Shown here piece by piece: positions 10,542 through 21,944 of a DNA stretch of 64,000 nucleotides (its first letter is position 1; each line of letters starts with the position of its first letter). The notes under the pieces are model-generated. The model was not told where the DNA came from and ran no database searches. It worked only from the letters and a program-made list of their open reading frames with translations. Origin of the DNA: Phialocephala subalpina (lineage: Eukaryota > Ascomycota > Leotiomycetes > Helotiales > Mollisiaceae); the NCBI GenBank assembly GCA_900073065.1, contig FJOG01000081.1:1-64000 (forward strand), read 5' to 3'. The position numbers and the translations under genes were made by a program.

Positions 10542-12464
10542 TCAAGATGCATGTGCAGCGGCATGAGGTGACAGATATACTTCTTTCGCACGATACACAA
10601 AAGCAGCAGGAGCTCTTTCGAACCTTGCAAGGTCTGCAGGTACAGGCCTCAGCTCGAGCTTCCACGCGACAAGCGCAAAGAAAATGCGCATGGCCGACGT
10701 AGCTTGTTTCTGACCTGCAAGATACTTCCATTAGTATATTTGAAGTTTGAGATACTATAGACGAAAACAAGAAGTCTCAAGACCTACCAAAACAGGCTCG
10801 GACACCAGTGCCCAGCATGTGTCGAGGGCCAGCCCGAACATTGAAGCGTTTCCGTCCGTCGCTATCCTGGGTGAGCCAGCGCTCTGGATCAAACTGCGAA
10901 AGGTCCTCTGGAGACCAATTGCCAGTCCAGGCGTCTTTAGCTGCGTCGCTGCTCTTTTCCCCAACTTTCTGATCATTCGTGCTTCGATGGGTATAGCTTC
11001 GCCCGCGGGTCTAGAGGAATACGTTAGCCTCGATTCCCATACTTCTCAATATAAGACATGTACTTACGAGAAGGAAGATGGTGGTGTCCTTGGGCACATG
11101 GTGGTTCATCAGAGTAACGTCTTGAGTGGTGGTTCGTACCAGAGCTGGGGTGGAACCAACACACCGAAGCATCTCCTCATAGACAGCTTCGAGGTACGGT
11201 GTTGATGTTGTTGCTATCTCCTCTGCACTGGGGACTGTGCCGGCTGCAGCTGCTTCTGGAAATATGGACTTGAGCTCTGCTCGCAATTTCTGTTGTACAT
11301 CCTGGTGAGCTGTGAGGATCTTCAAGCCCCAGACCGCCATGATGGCAAGGACGTCGAAACCGAACAGGATTCCGAACAATTCGTCACGTAAGAGCCCAGT
11401 GTGCAGATCAAGCGCTCTGTCTTGACTTTTTGCGATTTCAATCTCGCGCTTTACGACCAGATCGACTGCAGTGGGAGAGTCAACTTCTCTCTGACCACTC
11501 AAGTCCTGTCTTTTCTTCTCAGCAGTCTTCACGCTGTCATCGACGTAAGATCGAACCAATGTCAACGCATCGCGGTAGCGTGGGACAAAGCGCAATGCCA
11601 TTTTGTGAAGAAATGGACCGCCCAGTGGATGTGTAGGAATGTGGAGACTCCACATGAGTACGATCAGGGCATCGAGCAGAGGAGGATCTGGGGCACGAGC
11701 AAAATTGGCAAAGCCTCTACTCTCATCGATCTGAACAACACTTTCGAAGTTCTGGATGAACTTCAACTGTTGTTTCACAGCGCCACTATCAGTCCCAAAT
11801 GTGGCCCCTACGATGCCATCAAGCATGACACCGAACGTGTCGGCTGAGACCTCGAAGGGACGTCCAGCTGACCTTTTCTCTTTCTCGAGGAGTAAATCTA
11901 TGTAGTCCAAGGTACTCTTGTGCATGTGACGTGCTGCATGGCCATTGAGAAAACGTGGGGACATGGTTTCCGCTATAAGTCGTCTGTTGGCTCTCCATTC
12001 ATCATTCGTTGGCATGGTCATATGGTTGTGGGGAAGCAAAGCCAGAAAGCTAGCCGCCAAGAATCTTGTTCTGTCGAACTCGTGCAATCGATGCGTCAGA
12101 ATTTGCTGAGTTCTGCGCAAATCATTAGTAAAAATTCTACCGCGAATGAGCAAGACAAGGTTCCATCGTACTCAACACTATCGGCAACTACAAGACTTGG
12201 TTTTCCTGGTAGTCCTGTTTGGATCTGCAAAATCGGCGTATCGAGTTCAATGCATTTCTGCTCAAGCCAACCCATGATCTGCTCCGACTCTGGAGCAATT
12301 GAAGACGTCTGAGGCAAGACATTGAAGCCCGCACTGCTCCATACAGTCACCGATGGTATCCCTGGGAGAGATTTGTTGTCTGTTGTCCAGGTCCATGTAT
12401 AATAGGTTATGGTTGATAAAATGAGTACCAGAAGCCCAAGCACGATAATGGTTTCTGAAAACAT
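10542..12464 (-). CDS. Cytochrome P450 monooxygenase, 4 exons
   Basis: Membrane-anchored fungal P450, 577 residues. Exons: 12464-12172, 12112-11068, 11010-10788, 10714-10542. All three introns are GT-AG, 57-73 bp, and the summed length is in frame. The N-terminal helix ETIIVLGLLVLILSTITYY is the ER anchor. The I-helix lies around LFGILFGFDVLAIMAVWGL. The ExxR motif is in EEMLRCVGSTPALVR, FDPERWL precedes the heme loop, and the heme-ligand region is RHMLGTGVRACFG with Cys as axial ligand; a Leu stands where the FxxGxRxC consensus has Phe. Two of the last introns fall just before and inside the heme region. Likely an oxidative tailoring enzyme, with the SDR and CmcJ-like genes. Confidence 0.92.
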
Positions 12465-13095
12465 TGTGCTGAGTTAACTAGAGATCGTTGCAAATAAAAG
12501 GCGCAGGGAATCATCATATTGACTCCGCTGGCATGGTTTCTTATAAAGACTAGTCTACTCGGAGCCTATCGTGCGGCAATACTCAAACACAAGGACTAGT
12601 CAGAGACAGAAAACAGCGGCATGTAACATTGTGAACATGTTGTCCCGACTCCGTTCGGGCCACAGTAACAGACAGCTACAGGAGTGGGACGCGGCGAGAC
12701 GCACGGCAAGCTCGTGCAGAGGGGTGCAGGTGGGGTAGGTGGGCTGAAAAGCTTAGTCTACCTACCTAGTCAGGTAAATACAGTAAGCACAGCTAGTCAG
12801 TCTGGTCACCACGAGGTCAATACTGACGGAATTCTAGATTGGCAGACCGCACCAGACCGAGACTCTATTCATATTTGAAGCTAGGTAAGTCCTATTGCTC
12901 AACGTGGCGGGACGCGATTCCAGAGGATCATGGCTTAAATATCCACCAGCGTAAAGCACACATCTTTCGCCCGCTTAGAAGTTTATATGGCCTGATACAC
13001 AAGCTGTCCACCACTTCCATATCAACTGCTCCAAGCCCTCTGACGCTATGTGTTGCTCTAAAAGCTCTGTGACTCTCGATGCCTTTGTGATAGCT
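12465..13095. other. Intergenic, P450 promoter side
   Basis: About 630 bp between the P450 start and the 3' end of the zinc-finger gene. It is ordinary in composition and shows no supported gene. Confidence 0.5.
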
Positions 13096-13701
13096 TCATA
13101 CAGACTCTCTACGACTTCTCTCGCATGTCCGTCGGCGAACGTGATTTTCCCACACGACTTTCCGACTGAAAGACGTCCCGCACAGTGGACATCTGGATCG
13201 TACGTATTCTCTGGATTTTTCTCGCCGGTGTCGTGCAAGATTGCTCCATGTAGAGAATTCTCTTCCATTGCAATCGTGTTCCCAGCACCTAGGGACTTCA
13301 ATCTCATGTGTGGATATTCGCCCAAATGCGTGTGCTTGTAGTTCCTCTTCTATGGTATCTTCCCCAACGCCCTCGGCCTGACGAGAATCTTGAATATCTT
13401 GTCGACGCTTCGATTTCGATTGTGACCTGGCCAGCTCGATTCGCTCGTGTCCAGTGGCTTCTTGACTAATGACAGCTGAGTCTTGGCGCTATTGATCTTC
13501 CATTACGGTTCGTGTCGGCGAATCGGTCGTAACGTTCTTGGCATCTTCTTCGTAGGACAAGTCCGGCATTACCCACACGTGCGAGACCGCGCTCATCCAC
13601 ATATTCCGAGCAGCAGCTGAGGCTGGATAAGAACTAAAGTTGAAAGGTCCTAAGCCATTTTCCCAAGCACTTCGTGGCATGCGGGGAGAAGGAATGAACA
13701 T
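13096..13701 (-). pseudogene. C2H2 zinc-finger protein with an in-frame stop
   Basis: A single frame runs from 13701 to a TGA at 13096, interrupted only by TAG at 13491-13489. After the stop it encodes a fungal two-finger module: RCWEHDCNGREFSTWSNL...ARHRREK, then RCPLCGTSFSRKVVWENH...RRRTC, the second a C2HC-like finger. A Gln/Glu-rich and basic linker (SKSKRRQDIQDSRQ) precedes it. The stop could be a real nonsense change (CAG to TAG fits C-to-T) or lie in a small intron with a weak donor (for example GTTACG, 45 bp). A GTAAGT at about 13712 suggests an upstream exon that may begin with Met at 13745, but the phase does not join cleanly. Probably a DNA-binding regulator of the neighbourhood. 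Confidence 0.6.
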
Positions 13702-13745
13702 AGTACTTACGACGACGAAGCGCTTTGATTCAATGAAGAATCCAT

Positions 13746-15377
13746 CCTATTATGACTTTGTGACGATCACAAAGAGTATCAGATTTTGGCAACATCAACT
13801 AATCAGCTTGTCGGCAATAGTGATTAGACCATGAGGCCCAACTGTCCTGTGATGCTCTCCGGCGAAAGATGCAGGGTGAAATAGATCGGAGGTACAACCT
13901 TTGCAATTCATCAACTTGTGTAGCCACTGGCCAGAGACTCTCTGCCAGAGGGAAGGATTAGCATTGCCGGTTACGAGCCAAAACAGACTGCCACCGATAA
14001 ATGCTTTCAGGGGCACAAATTCTTGAGTTACCAGGAAGCTCGCACTTATCAGACTCCCTGACAGCACGAGACCATCTGGCCAAAGGAAGTCCTGCCTGTT
14101 TCGGACACGTCAGACCAGGAGACAGACAGCTCTGGCTGCAAAAATGGAGTCATTCTGGCTGCAAGAGAACAGATGAGGGATCATAGTTGGTCTAGAGCAT
14201 TCCAGCATGCAAGATTTGCCCTACTTGGACAATCTCTCGTGACAGGAGATTCAGATAATGAGGGTGATGTTCGGGAGCATCAGGACGGGATACCAGGGGG
14301 GCATTATCCGCACGAATCAGAATGCCGGTAAAGTCAGAACGCGTTGCATTGACAGTCGCCGGATATACTTCCGGCGGGAGCGTCCGGGTCTACTGCAGGC
14401 TCGACAGCTCTTTGGGCGAGTTCAATAGAGCGCATATGTCTATAAGCACACATCACCGCTGCAGGACCATATAGGGAAGGTACATTCGTAAGTCATGAGT
14501 CGTGCTGTAGATGCAGTAACAATATCGGGGCAGTTTCGCAGCGATAAATAAGTGCGTTGCCAAAAAATTCGTCGCCTGGGAGCTATCGCTGTCAAGAAAG
14601 AAATGAAACCCTGCTCACCCAGATGTACACCACTCAGAGCGTTGCATCGAGTTCCTCTCGCCACATAACCACGATCAATTGCAACAATCCAAGACGGGTT
14701 CTTCTCTGGGTCTTACGCACTTGCCGCCGAGACCGAGGCAAGCTCTTCTGGAAAGCGTTGCAACTTCAGTAACCTTGCAAGCACTTGTATCGAGCCTGAA
14801 AAAGAACATCCGAACCGCGGCCAAAGCTCAAGCACCACCAGGGGTTGACAGAATAAGTGCCGCACGGGCCAATACCACCAAAATCATCAAGAGGTAAATA
14901 TTAGACTACAAACTACAATATCTCAACCATTCTACCACTTATTGCCTCGAATGGGACCTCCATTTGATCGTATGAGTTCTGCGCATCTTCTAGGCATATC
15001 AGCAATTCGATGCCGTATCTCCTCTAGCAATCAATTGATAGTATCATGACCATCAGCTGAAAATCAGTGATGAGAGTTCTATCGGCCCAACAAAGCCGAT
15101 CATGACATGTTTTGGCTGAATGAAGAAAGGATACGACCTGGTCCTACATAAGGTTATGACCCAATTGTTCTTAAAGGGTGCCGTACTAGGCATCCAAGGA
15201 TCGAGTTAGTATATAGCACACATCTGCTGCCCCATGATTTACTCATTGAATCACCATTGCAACTGCTAGCGCTGAAAGCCGCGCTGAGATCTTGGTCAAA
15301 TTTTGCCTGACCTGACAATTCAATGGAGTCACTATCTCCACGACATTCCTCAAGGTCATAAGTTAATTCTACTCAAA
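13746..15377. other. 1.6-kb region without a supported gene
   Basis: Normal composition, with fragmentary frames on both strands (for example minus 14067-13795 and 14664-14440). None yields a recognisable domain. The region may be the remains of a lost gene between the zinc-finger and flavodoxin-like genes. Confidence 0.4.
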
Positions 15378-15917
15378 ATGTTGTTTCTCATCACCTACTA
15401 CTCTGTGCGCGGGTCAACCAAAGAGATCGCTGAGCGCATAGGCTCAGTCCTCTCCACGAAAATCACGTCGCCCTCAACAGTGGAAGTGCTGCCAATGGAG
15501 CAAGTCACCGAACCATCCAAGTACAATTTTGTAATCATCGGCAGTCCAGTGCATAATTTTGTCTGGGTTGAATACGCGTCGAGCTGGCTGTCTACGAATG
15601 GCGCAGCGTTATCCAACAGTGCCGTCTGGGCATTCAGCGTCGGCACGCCATTCGCTGTGGGCAAGATCGCTCAACGCGTGCTCGAGTCGAAAGAAGAAGA
15701 GCAGAACCTGGCTGCAGCAATATCGAAGAATGTCAAGCTTGAAGGGCACGTTTTGTTCAATGGCAGGTTCCTCAAGTCCCATGCGACAACGAAGTTCAAC
15801 TTCTGGTGGCGCGTTTTCGGCGGTAAGTTTGGTGATTTCAGGGACTGGGAAAAGATCGACAAATGGGCAGGAGAGATTGGAGATACGATCGTGCAGAGAA
15901 TTGGTAAAACGGTGTAG
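15378..15917 (+). CDS. Flavodoxin-like domain protein
   Basis: A 179-residue, single-exon flavodoxin-fold protein. The N-terminal strand and phosphate-binding loop MLFLITYYSVRGSTKEIAER resemble the FMN-binding loop of flavodoxins and HemG-type proteins. The next conserved segment (YNFVIIGSPVHNFVW) fits the loop that packs on the isoalloxazine ring. Then comes AVWAFSVGTP and a Trp-rich C-terminal half (KFNFWWRVFGGKFGDFRDW). Start chosen at ATG 15378 because the fold begins there; the frame is open 25 codons further upstream. It probably carries FMN and acts as a small electron-transfer or quinone-reducing protein; whether it serves the nearby P450 is unknown. Confidence 0.8.
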   Translation: MLFLITYYSVRGSTKEIAERIGSVLSTKITSPSTVEVLPMEQVTEPSKYNFVIIGSPVHNFVWVEYASSWLSTNGAALSNSAVWAFSVGTPFAVGKIAQRVLESKEEEQNLAAAISKNVKLEGHVLFNGRFLKSHATTKFNFWWRVFGGKFGDFRDWEKIDKWAGEIGDTIVQRIGKTV

Positions 15918-16135
15918 GGTGTGGAAATCTCAGCAACGATTCGACAAGCCTTGACTCATTGTCTTATTCAGCGACTTTGAGACTAAGCCTATTACGACGA
16001 TATGGTTTAGCTTTGAGAATTTAAGGAAAATAAGCTCATCTAATCAAATGTATGCCTATTCTACCAGTCCCCCCCCCAAAAAAAGGCCGTACCCTTTGAC
16101 TTATGCCAGAGATTCCTAGGAGAAAATTTAGTCAT

Positions 16136-16560
16136 CTAGAGGTATGTACTGTTAGGGAAGTGGAACTCGGCCTCGTACACTGCTTTAGACTTGACGGCCG
16201 TCTTCTCCCTTGACACTTCTGAGCGGGCATCGTCTATAAAGTCAGAGCCTCTGCCGTCCTCGCTAGGAGAAGTGTGCTCTGCGGCTGTGGTAGGCATTTG
16301 CAAAAGGCTCGAACTTGATGTTGTTCTGGCCAAACAGGCCCTCATACTGTCGGAGGCGCTCTAACAGCTCTCACTCTGGAAACCTGCGGCGCCGCTGGCG
16401 CGGGGCGAGAGCTGGCCCGGACGCAGTTTACGCAGGGGAATTTGCGATCGCACTTGACTTTATGCTGTTTACACACGCAAGCACCCGCTGAAGGGCGGCT
16501 GCGGCTTCGTAGTGGCGGTGGCAGGGGCAGGGGCAGTCTGCTCTGTGACTGTCTACACAC
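16136..16560 (-). pseudogene. Zn2Cys6 transcription-factor N-terminus, decayed
   Basis: The minus strand encodes ACVCKQHKVKCDRKFPCVNC followed by VRASSRPAPAAPQ, clearly a fungal binuclear zinc cluster. It has lost one residue between the first two Cys (CVC instead of CxxC) and the sixth Cys (RPAP). In a different frame the usual coiled-coil linker follows (ELLERLRQYEGLFGQNNIKF), and in a third register GSDFIDDARSEVSREKTAV and KSKAVYEAEFHFP. At least two frame changes are needed and no fungal_trans regulatory domain follows, so this is a truncated pseudogene. It may be the former regulator of the metabolic gene run to its left. Boundaries are approximate. Confidence 0.75.
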
Positions 16561-17219
16561 CTTCCCGAAAACCCCGAAAGCTGCTCTGTCCAGTGAGCCT
16601 CCATATCTTTCCATGCCTGCCAGGGCGACCACGGCCTAGCTTTGGGCTCAGAAAACCTGACCTTGCCTGCATACTTGAACTCGTGTAACGGATGAGACTG
16701 GCGTCCAACGACAACCACGATTTCCCTAAAGTCTCCCCCAATTTTCTTGAAAGGTAGTATGATATAGATAAATGCTATCTCGATTGCGTCGGGTGAGGAA
16801 ACTTCAACGGCTAGAGACTGGATCTTTTGGGTATCAGGGGATAACTAAGCCAGTTCCTCATATGGGGCCGTCCAAGGATCGCAGAGTGTAGTAAAATGAA
16901 TGGTATTGTGAGCGAAATCAATGTATATTGGTGGTAGGGGTTTGTTCGTATTGTCGTGGGCAACGCAGTCTCGAAAACAGAGCAAGCTACTTCTCGAAAA
17001 GTTCGGTAGGTGTGAAGGGGTGTTGGAGGACGAGCACTATTAAAGTAGAAGTACTTATCGCGATTATCGTGGCGATATACTTGAATAATACGAGGACTTG
17101 GGAGAGTGTAGTACTAGATCTTTCTTTGGAGTTCAGCGGGGAGGTTCGGGAAGAGGTGGAATGTAAGTAGTAGGCCGTCCGGAGTCGTGCTAAAGCAAAG
17201 CGCTACTAACGAAAACGCG
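16561..17219. other. No gene recognised
   Basis: Normal-GC stretch between the zinc-cluster pseudogene and the AT-rich tract. A plus-strand frame at 16928-17170 has no recognisable domain. This may be upstream sequence of the pseudogene. Confidence 0.4.
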
Positions 17220-19285
17220 AATAAGGTATCCCCCTCTAAATATAAGTAATCTTAATTAAACAAGTATTAACAGAGAATAACGAGCGTTACGAAAGATTAT
17301 AAAGAAATTCGCTAATATAAATAATCTCTTTAATAAATCTTAATATTAATTTATAAATAACGAGTAAATTTAAATTAATATTTAATATTATAAATTAAAT
17401 ATTATAATTTTATATTTTGTTTTCAACTTTGAAATTCTTAATAGAATATATTATTTATATCCCTTTTTTATTTTACTTTATAAAAATTATATCCTTTCGA
17501 TTAACGCGAATATATAAATAATAAAAATAATTATTTTAATTAAATATTTATTTTCATATTAATTAATAAATTTAAATATTTATACTTTCGTATTTCCTTT
17601 TATTGTTTTTAATTATAAATTAATCCCAATTTATTATTTTCGTTAATTATAAATAAATAAAAATATTTATAATTATTTATTTTTCTTTAATAAATTTTAA
17701 ATATTTAAAAAAAAAATATATATATATATTTCGTTTTTATTTTGGAATTAAAATTAATTTTAATGGAATATTAAAATAATTATTACGTGAAAACTAAAAA
17801 TAAATATTATAAAAAAAATTATTATTTTAATAATTAGTATTTTTTTTTATATATTTTCGATTTTATTTATTTTTAATAGAAAAACGAATTTAATAAAATT
17901 ATTTATAATATTTTAATAAGGAATTAAAGAAGTATTTTATATAAGAATTAATAATTATAATTTCCCGAGTTTTAATAATTAATAAAATAAAATTCGATTT
18001 TAATTTAAAAATATAAATTATTAATAATAATAAAAAAATTTAATTATTAAAACGATTAATATTTCTAGAAATTCTTTTTATATTCTTTTTAAAGTTTTTC
18101 CTTTTTGATTTAATAAATAAAATGAAAATATATAATATTAAATTATTATTTTCTTATAATTTTTATTTTTATTTTATTTTATTAGCTTTGAATATTATTT
18201 TCAAATTATTATAATTTCTATTATAAATTTAATATTTTTTTTAATTAATTTTTCAGATTTCTATTCGATTTAATTATAATTTAATAATCTCAAAATCCTC
18301 GTACTAATATAATATTTTAATATAATCTTATAAAGAAATTATTTACTTTATATTTTATTATTATTTAATACTTTTTATTTAATATAATAATTTCCTATAA
18401 TAATTTAATTAATACCTCGTATTATTTTATTTATATCCTTCGTAATTATTAATAATAATATATTTTTAATTATTTTATTTCGTATTTATAAAATATTAAA
18501 CCTTCGATTAAAAAGTTTTTCTTTGATATAAATATAAAATATAAAATTATTTTAATAATAATTATATATTTTTAAATATAATTTTGTTTTTAAATAGGAA
18601 ATTATTCTTATTAAATACGAATTCGCTTTCGAATTAAATATTATTAAATTTAAAATCGTAATAAATTAAAGTATTTGGATTTATAATATAAATATTATAT
18701 ATAATAAAAATTATATTTTAGTATTAATATTACTAATTATATAAAATAAACGTATTTATAATAAATTAGCGAAGTTTATTATATATCGCGATATTAACGA
18801 ATAAATATTACGAATTAATTTATTATATATTAATTCGTAATTTATTTAAAAAGAAATATAATTTAAGTATTAAAATATATATCTTTGAATTAAATATTAT
18901 TATTATCGTAATTATAATATTATATAACTCTTAAAATATAATTATCGAAATATATATAAATTTTATATTTAATAGTTTTTATTATTATAATATTAAAGAT
19001 TTATTACTCGTTAATTAAAGTATTAAAAACGCTTAATAAAATATTAATATTGAATTTAATATTATTATTATTAATTTAAATATTAAATGTTTTTATTATT
19101 TTATATAAAGATATTTTATTTTTAATTTTAAAAGTTTTAATAATTAAATTTTTATTATTATTTAAAATATTATCGATTATCTCGATAATAAATATTAAAT
19201 AGATAATATTTATATCGAGACTTTTAATCTTCGAAAACGCTTTAAAAATGAGATTATATTAAAGTCCTTTTAAAAGTATTATTTC
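17220..19285. repeat. AT-rich, RIP-type gene-free tract
   Basis: About 2 kb of extreme AT content with no usable frame, flanked on both sides by normal-GC DNA. Consistent with a RIP-degraded repeat. No terminal repeats were recognised. Confidence 0.8.
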
Positions 19286-20009
19286 GGCAGCCCTTAGCCA
19301 ATTGACTCCTACGAACTTAACGATTTCATTTTTGGTGTTGAGGATGTATCTTCCGGAAGTATAGAAGGGACTATACAGCCAGACAGGGTGAGTACCATAC
19401 GCAGTGACCATGGGCGTCAAAAAAAACTAACAAGGGGGGGGGGGGGGAATTGAGAAAAGCATGGCGGCCAGAAAGAAATGCGACTAGGATACCGAGCTGC
19501 CGGATGGAGATGAAGATGCTGAATAATATTTGTATGAAAGATTGAATCTTAGCATCATCCAAGAACAATACCTGATCAGATTACCGAAAGCCACCTCGCA
19601 GCATGGAGAGAGGTGAAATTCTTATCTTAGGTGGATATTCAATCCAAGTTGGCGCTCGGCAACATCTTGAAGCCATGGTATTGGAGCTTTGGAAGCTCTC
19701 TCCTGGCCTACTCCAAATCATGGCAGGTACGCCGATCTGTCCCATGTAACATTGCAGCGACGTGGATTCGGGAAAGCTGGTGATGGGTTTTCATCAAGAA
19801 AGTCAATCCCCGGGTTCGCCGAGAGATCCAATCTTTGCCCCTCACCACCCTACTTTCTTAATTCGGACGAGATCAGACTTCAGCGGACACGATGGACGAG
19901 ATGGAAAGACAAGTATTGATGAGACAACAGGGTCGCAAGGATGAAGCCAGTGATTATTCCAGCAACTGATATGCATCGCCTAACTTTACAGAAGCACCAG
20001 AGGCGAATG
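19286..20009. other. Intergenic, with a 14-G homopolymer
   Basis: About 720 bp downstream of the O-methyltransferase. It contains an uninterrupted run of 14 G at 19434-19447 preceded by an A-run. No supported gene is seen. Confidence 0.5.
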
Positions 20010-21462
20010 TCATCCACTCCACTCTGCCTCGATGAACCACATCCGGCTCTTCTCCGGCTTCCAAGCTTTCAAGAACTTGAATCTCTTGTCTGCTTGCTTG
20101 AATAGCTCAGCCCAATCATCCACTTCTCGTTCCCTTGCATTGACAGTGACCTGCATGAAGAGATCCATGGTTCTGTTCTCCTCGTCAGATACTCGTTTAC
20201 TTGTCCTTCGTCTTCCAGAACAATCGAGGGATGGACAACATACCTCATACTCTTCTCCTCCACGTACCCCGCGGCCCCAGGCTCAGGCAATGTACCGTCA
20301 TTGATCACGATCCTTGCGCCCTTCTTCAAAGCGGGGATAAGAGCTTGTAAGATCTTGATGCAGTACTTCTCCGAGAAGCCATGGAAGATCCATCGGAAGA
20401 AGTAGACTTGCGCATGGACGGTCTGAGGAGTGAAGAAGTCGTGGGTTGTGAGAGAAACACGGTCAGTGAGGTGTTCTGGTACTGTTCCAATGGTTGAAGC
20501 AGTCCGCATTCCGGCTGTATCTTGAACGATGAATTTGAGGTTCGGGAACTTCTCTGCCACGGCGAAAGAGACATAGCCTCGGTTGCCACCCATCTGGTAA
20601 GAGCAGTCAGCTTTAGGTCAAGTCGAGATGAGGTAGCGAACTCGGGCTTACATCAACAACCGTCGCATCTCCCAGCTCGGCCCACGGATACCCATCTACA
20701 GTATGACTGACCGCAAACCCCTCACCTCCACCATGGGCCTGCATAGCAAGATTATACCTATTTGCGAACCCCTTATCCTGCTGTATCCAATCGAACCAAT
20801 TGACATCGGTTCCATACGCAAGATTAACACTCGTCTCATTGCTTTCTCCACTTCCAGGCCATTTCTTCATCGCTTGAACGACATGAGCGATTGGAAGCCA
20901 GAGGTCGTTCGTCATGAATCCCACCCAGTTGTTGAGAGGTTGGTCTTCGAGCAAGAGACGAGAAGTCCGGGTGTGTGCTACAAATCCTTTTCGGGGTTCG
21001 TGGAAGATGCGGTTCGTCATTGCGTGCCGGATGAGGCGGCGGAGGTTCAGCATTGGGACGTTGACTTTGTCGGCGAGATCTTGGTACGAGATTGAGCCAG
21101 ATAGCGGGACTGCTTCATAGATCTTGAATTCGTACATTGCTTGGAGCGAGAGTTGATTGACTGACTGAGAAACGTTAGTCAGGTGATTCAATTCAAAAGT
21201 GAGCAGTACTCACGTCCCAGGCCAGGTATCGAAGACCTTCTTTGGGGCCAAGCGATAAATCGTGAAGCTCTTTTGTTGCAGCGATGAGGTTCAGTCTTGC
21301 TTTGAAAGCGACCTCATCACTCGGAGCTATGGGCCATTCGGCCAAGCCATCGACATCGAACGACGCAGCCTCGAGGCCCTTTTCCGCCAGGTAGTCTGTG
21401 AGAATCTTGCTGTTCTTTGATATCTCGTCGGAAAGGGTCGTAATCCGCTTGAGAGAAGACAT
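20010..21462 (-). CDS. SAM-dependent O-methyltransferase (COMT type), 4 exons
   Basis: A 424-residue class I O-methyltransferase of the plant-COMT/fungal tailoring type. Exons: 21462-21214, 21164-20652, 20593-20244, 20172-20010. The three introns are GT-AG, 49-71 bp, and the total is in frame. The N-terminal dimerisation domain includes YQDLADKVNVPMLNLRRLIR. SAM-binding motif I is VVDMGGNRGYVSFAVAEKFP. Later motifs are DRVSLTTHDFFTPQTV, YFFRWIFHGFSEKYCIKIL, and INDGTLPEPGA. The C-terminal ERE and the RFKFLKAWKP segment end at SRMWFIEAEWSG. His in the WIFHGF-type motif normally acts as general base in this family. Start chosen at MSSLKR; an upstream Met exists at 21504. Possible tailoring enzyme of the left-hand cluster. 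Confidence 0.9.
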
Positions 21463-21944
21463 GATGTTCTGATCAGGGATGAAGAGGTACTTGGAGTTGT
21501 GCAATGATCTTCGTTACCAGACGTGCGGGACTGCAGTGCAACAGACCCGGTTGACTTCCGTTATCTGAGGTCGGCATCACCTTTGATCCAATGATCCATT
21601 GTATTATGGTGGAATTCGGATACAGGAGACTAGTATCGCATGACACCATCTTGATTGGATCGCGAGGACGGCGTGCGTGTTTGTGGCTCGACACTAAGGT
21701 ATGCAAGAGCTCGGGGTTGCTAATTCGAGTTAGCGGAGCGGGCCTTGCCATATTCTGGGGCGGGATGTCTGCGGGAAGGTAGTAGTGGAACGAAGGAGAC
21801 TATCAGTTCAGGTCGTGGGGTCGAATATATACAAACTTTGTGAGGAACTCTCTTTGGGATTAGAAAATAACAGAAGGGACACCTCCATGTCTTGATAAAT
21901 GTACCTGACTTTGTGGTACTTCGGTCGACCCAAAACTCTTCATT

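Noticed and set aside
13795..14664. Minus-strand frames suggesting a further gene
   Set aside because: No recognisable domain, no consistent splice model, and the frames do not join.
16928..17170. 80-codon plus-strand frame
   Set aside because: No domain, and it ends at the edge of degraded AT-rich DNA.
19605..19630. Short match to the conserved 18S rRNA motif GAGGTGAAATTCTT
   Set aside because: The similarity stops after this stretch; flanking bases do not match small-subunit rRNA.
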